Shown piece after piece: positions 5,661 to 8,223 of a stretch of DNA of 8,223 nt. The stretch lies in NCBI GenBank assembly GCA_035537555.1, contig DATLMR010000135.1, positions 1 through 8,223 of the forward strand. The letters run 5' to 3'. Under the pieces are notes generated by a model. The model did not search any database. It was not told where the DNA came from and saw nothing but the letters and a program-made list of their open reading frames with translations. The stretch is from DATLMR01 sp035537555 (GTDB lineage Bacteria > Acidobacteriota > Blastocatellia > UBA7656). Position numbers and translations under genes: made by a program. Each line of letters opens with the position of its first letter. Positions within the stretch are counted from its first letter, which is position 1.

Positions 5661-7835
5661 ATGACCAGCCACAGCGTTAAAGAGGTTGCGCTAAACTCAA
5701 ACGGATCGGAGGGTACGGCCTTCGCTCGCGAACTGGCCGAAGCCCTGTCTGGCAGGTTCGAGATCTTAGAGCTGCTCGGCCATTCCGATGGAGCCGCGTT
5801 TTACATGGCGCAAGACCTGAGCGCGTCAGGCCCGAGGCTCGTCAGGCTTAAAGTATTCGCGGGCGCGGCCGGGAATGAAGAGATGCTCGACCTCTTTAGA
5901 CTTGAAGCGCAAGCCGCGTCTTCGCTCTCGCATCGAAACATCCTGTCTGCGGGAAGCGAAGAACAGGTAGGCCCTTATCATTTTTGCGTCATCGAGCATA
6001 GCCCCGGAGCGAATACTCTGCGCGGCCTGCTCGATAAAAAGGGGTGGCTCGACGCGTCTCTCGCGGCGACCATTGCGATACAGGTGGCTCGCGCGCTCGA
6101 AGTAGCTCACGAAGAGGGGGTTCTGCACCTCAAGATCAGCCCCGACAAGATTCTGATAAAGCCGGACGGGTCCGTCCAACTGGCGGACTTCGGCATCGAG
6201 GCGAGACCCGACCTCGAATGGGCGCGTGCTCGGCGCTCCGACCTTTGCTCCCCGCTATACGCGAGCCCCGAGCAGGCCTCGGGAGCCCCGGTCGATCATC
6301 GCAGCGACCTCTACTCGCTCGGCGTCGTCTTGTTTGAAGCCTTGACGGATCGTGTCCCTTTCGATGGAGAGAGCTCCGAGCGCATCAGGCTGAAGCACAG
6401 GACTCGCTCGCCCCTTTCGCCCGATGTCTACTGCGAAAGCGTGCCGCGATCTTTATCGTCTCTAGTGATGAGATTGCTCGAAAAGGACCCGCGAGACCGA
6501 TTCGAAAGCGCGTCGGAGCTTCGGGCGGCGCTGGCCGAATTCGCGCCCGCCGCTTTCTTTGAGCCCGCGCCCGAGGTTTCGACCGTGGAGACATCGCCCG
6601 CGGCCTTTCCGGCCGGAACGCCCTCGGGCGAAGACGCCGACGCGGCGGATTCCGACCTCGAAGATCGCACTCCCGCGCCTGCCTTGATTTCAAATGAGCC
6701 GGAGCAGGCGCTGCTCGTCAGCTCCTTTAACACTTTCGATACTTTCGATCTGGACTTCGATATCGAGCCTCTTGGGAATTTACTGCCCGAGGCGGGACTG
6801 CAAAAGCCTGAGCACGGCGCTCCGAAACTTGAAGAGCTCGAATCCGCGCACGAGTGGCGGGATCTGAGCGAGCGGGAAGTCGAGGGCGTCGTGGAGACTT
6901 TCGATGAAGCCCCGGTGATGGAAGCCGAAGACGTAGAAGATCTCGAAGCCGAGGCCGAGGTGAACGCAGAGACGCCTGAAGAAGATGAAGCAGATATAAG
7001 GACGGACTCGATAGCGCCCCCGAAGCCTGATACGGATAGATTCAGAGAGCGCCGCCTTGCGGCCAACAGCCAGCGCATAGCGGAGAAGATCAGAGTCGCT
7101 TCCGTAATCGAAGCTCCGGTCATCAGTCGTCAGATTCCGGATGCCGGGGCAACAAGGGCTCCGTTGGCGGATATTTCTTCAACTCAGGCCCCGGCGCAGC
7201 CGCCCCCCGCGCTTCAGTCCTCGAAGGCTGACCGCGCCACCGGCCGGCCCGAAGATCGAGGTGAAGCGAGAGTTGCAATGGTGACTGAGCCCGCGCCGCA
7301 AAGGTATGAGCGAGTGGCGGAGACCTCGGGCTCTTCAGGCAGGAGCGCGATATTGTGGGTCGCTCTCGCGGCGATAATAGCGCTTTCTATCGTGCTGATA
7401 ACCTTTGCGGATCGCTTTCCGAAGCTCAGGTCCGGCGGCTCGCCTGACGCCCCGGCCGAACGGGGGCGCGAGACCGGAACTTTCGTTCCCACTCCCGCCT
7501 CTGCCATGCCTGAGTCTGCCGCCAGCCATAAGGCGAACGCGCCGAAGGGCGGCTCGACCGGAGGAGAAGCCGGCGGCGACGCATCGAACGGCGCGGGGGC
7601 GAACAATCTCCAGGGGCCGTCCAACGCGAAGCCTGCCAAAGAAGCAAGCGCGTCGCCTCGGGAAGGAAACGGCGAGGTTTCTTTGAATACCCCGTCTGCG
7701 GTCGCGAAGCCCGAGCCCAGAAGAAGACCTGCGGCGCGGAAGGCGAAAACGAAGAGCCGGATAATCAAGAGCAGTCCAAGGCCGCGCGCAACCCGCCGGG
7801 GCAAGCCCTCGGTTTACAATCCCCGCTACAACTGA
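5661..7835 (+). CDS. Membrane-anchored Ser/Thr kinase-like protein, probable pseudokinase
   Basis: 724 residues from the ATG at 5661; a TTG at 5643 would add six. No clear ribosome-binding site supports either. Residues 32-295 have the bacterial Hanks-type kinase fold: Lys64 (VRLKVF), Glu82 of the C helix, DFG (176-178), SPE (202-204), DLYSLG (216-221) and Arg280. The catalytic loop is broken: HLKISPDK (156-163) stands where HRDxKPxN belongs, so the proton-accepting Asp is Lys158, the catalytic Lys is Ser160 and the metal-binding Asn is Lys163. The glycine loop is also degraded (LGHSDGAAFYMA, 39-50). Residues 300-560 form a low-complexity, mostly acidic linker. A single membrane helix (about 563-582, AILWVALAAIIALSIVLI) is followed by a Gly/Ala/Pro-rich, finally very basic tail of about 140 residues. 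ATP binding may survive, but phosphotransfer is unlikely. It probably acts as a signalling scaffold or sensor. No terminator separates it from the ATPase gene downstream. Confidence 0.85.
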   Translation: MTSHSVKEVALNSNGSEGTAFARELAEALSGRFEILELLGHSDGAAFYMAQDLSASGPRLVRLKVFAGAAGNEEMLDLFRLEAQAASSLSHRNILSAGSEEQVGPYHFCVIEHSPGANTLRGLLDKKGWLDASLAATIAIQVARALEVAHEEGVLHLKISPDKILIKPDGSVQLADFGIEARPDLEWARARRSDLCSPLYASPEQASGAPVDHRSDLYSLGVVLFEALTDRVPFDGESSERIRLKHRTRSPLSPDVYCESVPRSLSSLVMRLLEKDPRDRFESASELRAALAEFAPAAFFEPAPEVSTVETSPAAFPAGTPSGEDADAADSDLEDRTPAPALISNEPEQALLVSSFNTFDTFDLDFDIEPLGNLLPEAGLQKPEHGAPKLEELESAHEWRDLSEREVEGVVETFDEAPVMEAEDVEDLEAEAEVNAETPEEDEADIRTDSIAPPKPDTDRFRERRLAANSQRIAEKIRVASVIEAPVISRQIPDAGATRAPLADISSTQAPAQPPPALQSSKADRATGRPEDRGEARVAMVTEPAPQRYERVAETSGSSGRSAILWVALAAIIALSIVLITFADRFPKLRSGGSPDAPAERGRETGTFVPTPASAMPESAASHKANAPKGGSTGGEAGGDASNGAGANNLQGPSNAKPAKEASASPREGNGEVSLNTPSAVAKPEPRRRPAARKAKTKSRIIKSSPRPRATRRGKPSVYNPRYN
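6732..6749 (+). repeat. Tandem 9-base repeat encoding TFD-TFD
   Basis: ACTTTCGAT occurs twice in direct succession, followed by a related CTGGACTTCGAT. It encodes NTFDTFDLDFD in the acidic linker of the pseudokinase, an aromatic-acidic patch within otherwise unstructured sequence. Confidence 0.7.
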
Positions 7836-7937
7836 CGTCGGCGGCAAGGGCTCATTCGGCACGAGCGGGATGCCGGGTGAATGCGGGGTCGGGTAAATCT
7901 GAAATCGCGGTGCCGGATCGCACCATCAAGACGGGAC

Positions 7938-7943
7938 GAGGAG
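7938..7943 (+). promoter_or_regulatory. Ribosome-binding site for the ExeA-like ATPase
   Basis: GAGGAG lies nine bases before the ATG at 7953 and supports that start. The 117 bases between the pseudokinase stop and this gene contain no convincing terminator or promoter. Confidence 0.65.
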
Positions 7944-7952
7944 AAGAGCTAG

Positions 7953-8223
7953 ATGTATACCGAGTTTTACGGGCTTAAAGAGATTCCCTTTGGGATGACG
8001 CCGAATCCGAGATATATATTCAAGACCGAAAGCTACCTTGAAGTCATATCGAACCTGAAATATGGCATCAGCCATTACAAGGGCCTCGTCGTCGTAACCG
8101 GAGAGGTGGGAACGGGAAAGACGACCACGCTGCGCTCGATGATGCAGCAGCTTGGCCAGGAAGTCCTCGCGGTCTACCTGCTCAATCCGTTTCTCACCGC
8201 GAATGAGTTCTACGAGATGCTCG
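7953..8223 (+). CDS. ExeA/GspA-type AAA+ ATPase, N-terminal part
   Basis: The first 90 codons of a gene that runs off the window. The opening MYTEFYGLKEIPFGMTPNPR (1-20) is the characteristic start of the ExeA/GspA-like ATPase family: a short aromatic-rich segment ending in a TPNP motif. It is followed by YIFKTESYLE and a helix leading into the Walker A loop GEVGTGKTT (50-58). Walker B and the C-terminal part are outside the window. Family members include GspA of type II secretion and the ATPases encoded beside exosortase/PEP-CTERM and EPS genes. The polysaccharide context here favours the second group, but that is an inference until the downstream genes are seen. Its placement after the pseudokinase suggests one transcript and perhaps a joint membrane assembly. 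The family call is confident; the exact subfamily is not. Confidence 0.85.
   Translation, partial: MYTEFYGLKEIPFGMTPNPRYIFKTESYLEVISNLKYGISHYKGLVVVTGEVGTGKTTTLRSMMQQLGQEVLAVYLLNPFLTANEFYEML

Noticed and set aside
6428..7123. A Ser-rich 231-codon frame opposite the pseudokinase linker
   Set aside because: The Ser-rich composition is what the reverse complement of Glu/Ala/Asp-rich codons gives, with no start signal or recognisable domain.
1..8223. CRISPR arrays, tRNA or rRNA genes, transposase genes or long terminal repeats
   Set aside because: None was recognised on reading; there are no spaced direct repeats, cloverleaf-like segments or transposase-like frames.

Overview
The window is GC-rich bacterial DNA that reads entirely on the + strand. 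It looks like part of an envelope or exopolysaccharide (EPS) locus. Three features suggest this: the tail of a Wzx-type flippase, a CapK/PaaK-like adenylate-forming enzyme, and the start of an ExeA/GspA-type AAA+ ATPase of the kind found beside exosortase/EPS clusters. High-GC codon use and a eukaryotic-like Ser/Thr kinase gene would suit Acidobacteriota or a similar soil or environmental phylum. That placement is an inference from gene content and style; there is no rRNA or other marker gene.

Layout. (1) 1-352: C-terminal part of a polysaccharide flippase whose frame is cut by an in-frame TGA at 197-199, then continues recognisably to a second TGA at 350-352. Its 3' end holds a four-tract G-quadruplex motif. 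(2) 353-466: short, partly AT-rich leader. (3) 467-3291: a CapK/PaaK-family enzyme and a DUF362 protein joined by an ATGA overlap, so translationally coupled. (4) 3379-5370: an exported right-handed parallel beta-helix protein with a fibronectin-III-like insertion, followed at once by a strong hairpin (5371-5439) that probably ends the transcript. (5) 5440-5660: AT-rich spacer with a TATAAT box and a long leader. (6) 5661-7835: a membrane-anchored kinase-fold protein that has lost the catalytic Asp, the catalytic-loop Lys and the metal-binding Asn. It is best read as a pseudokinase, with a long acidic linker, one membrane helix and a very basic C-terminal tail. (7) 7953-end: first 90 codons of an ExeA-like ATPase with an intact Walker A motif, 117 bases downstream with no visible terminator between.

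Working model (inference). The first unit (flippase, CapK-like, DUF362, beta-helix) belongs to synthesis, modification or processing of a surface polysaccharide. The second unit (pseudokinase, ExeA-like ATPase) would be a membrane-linked control or assembly module. The most notable observations are the nonsense codon within the flippase's last membrane helix and the degenerate catalytic loop of the kinase. Nothing here amounts to a complete new system within these 8.2 kb.
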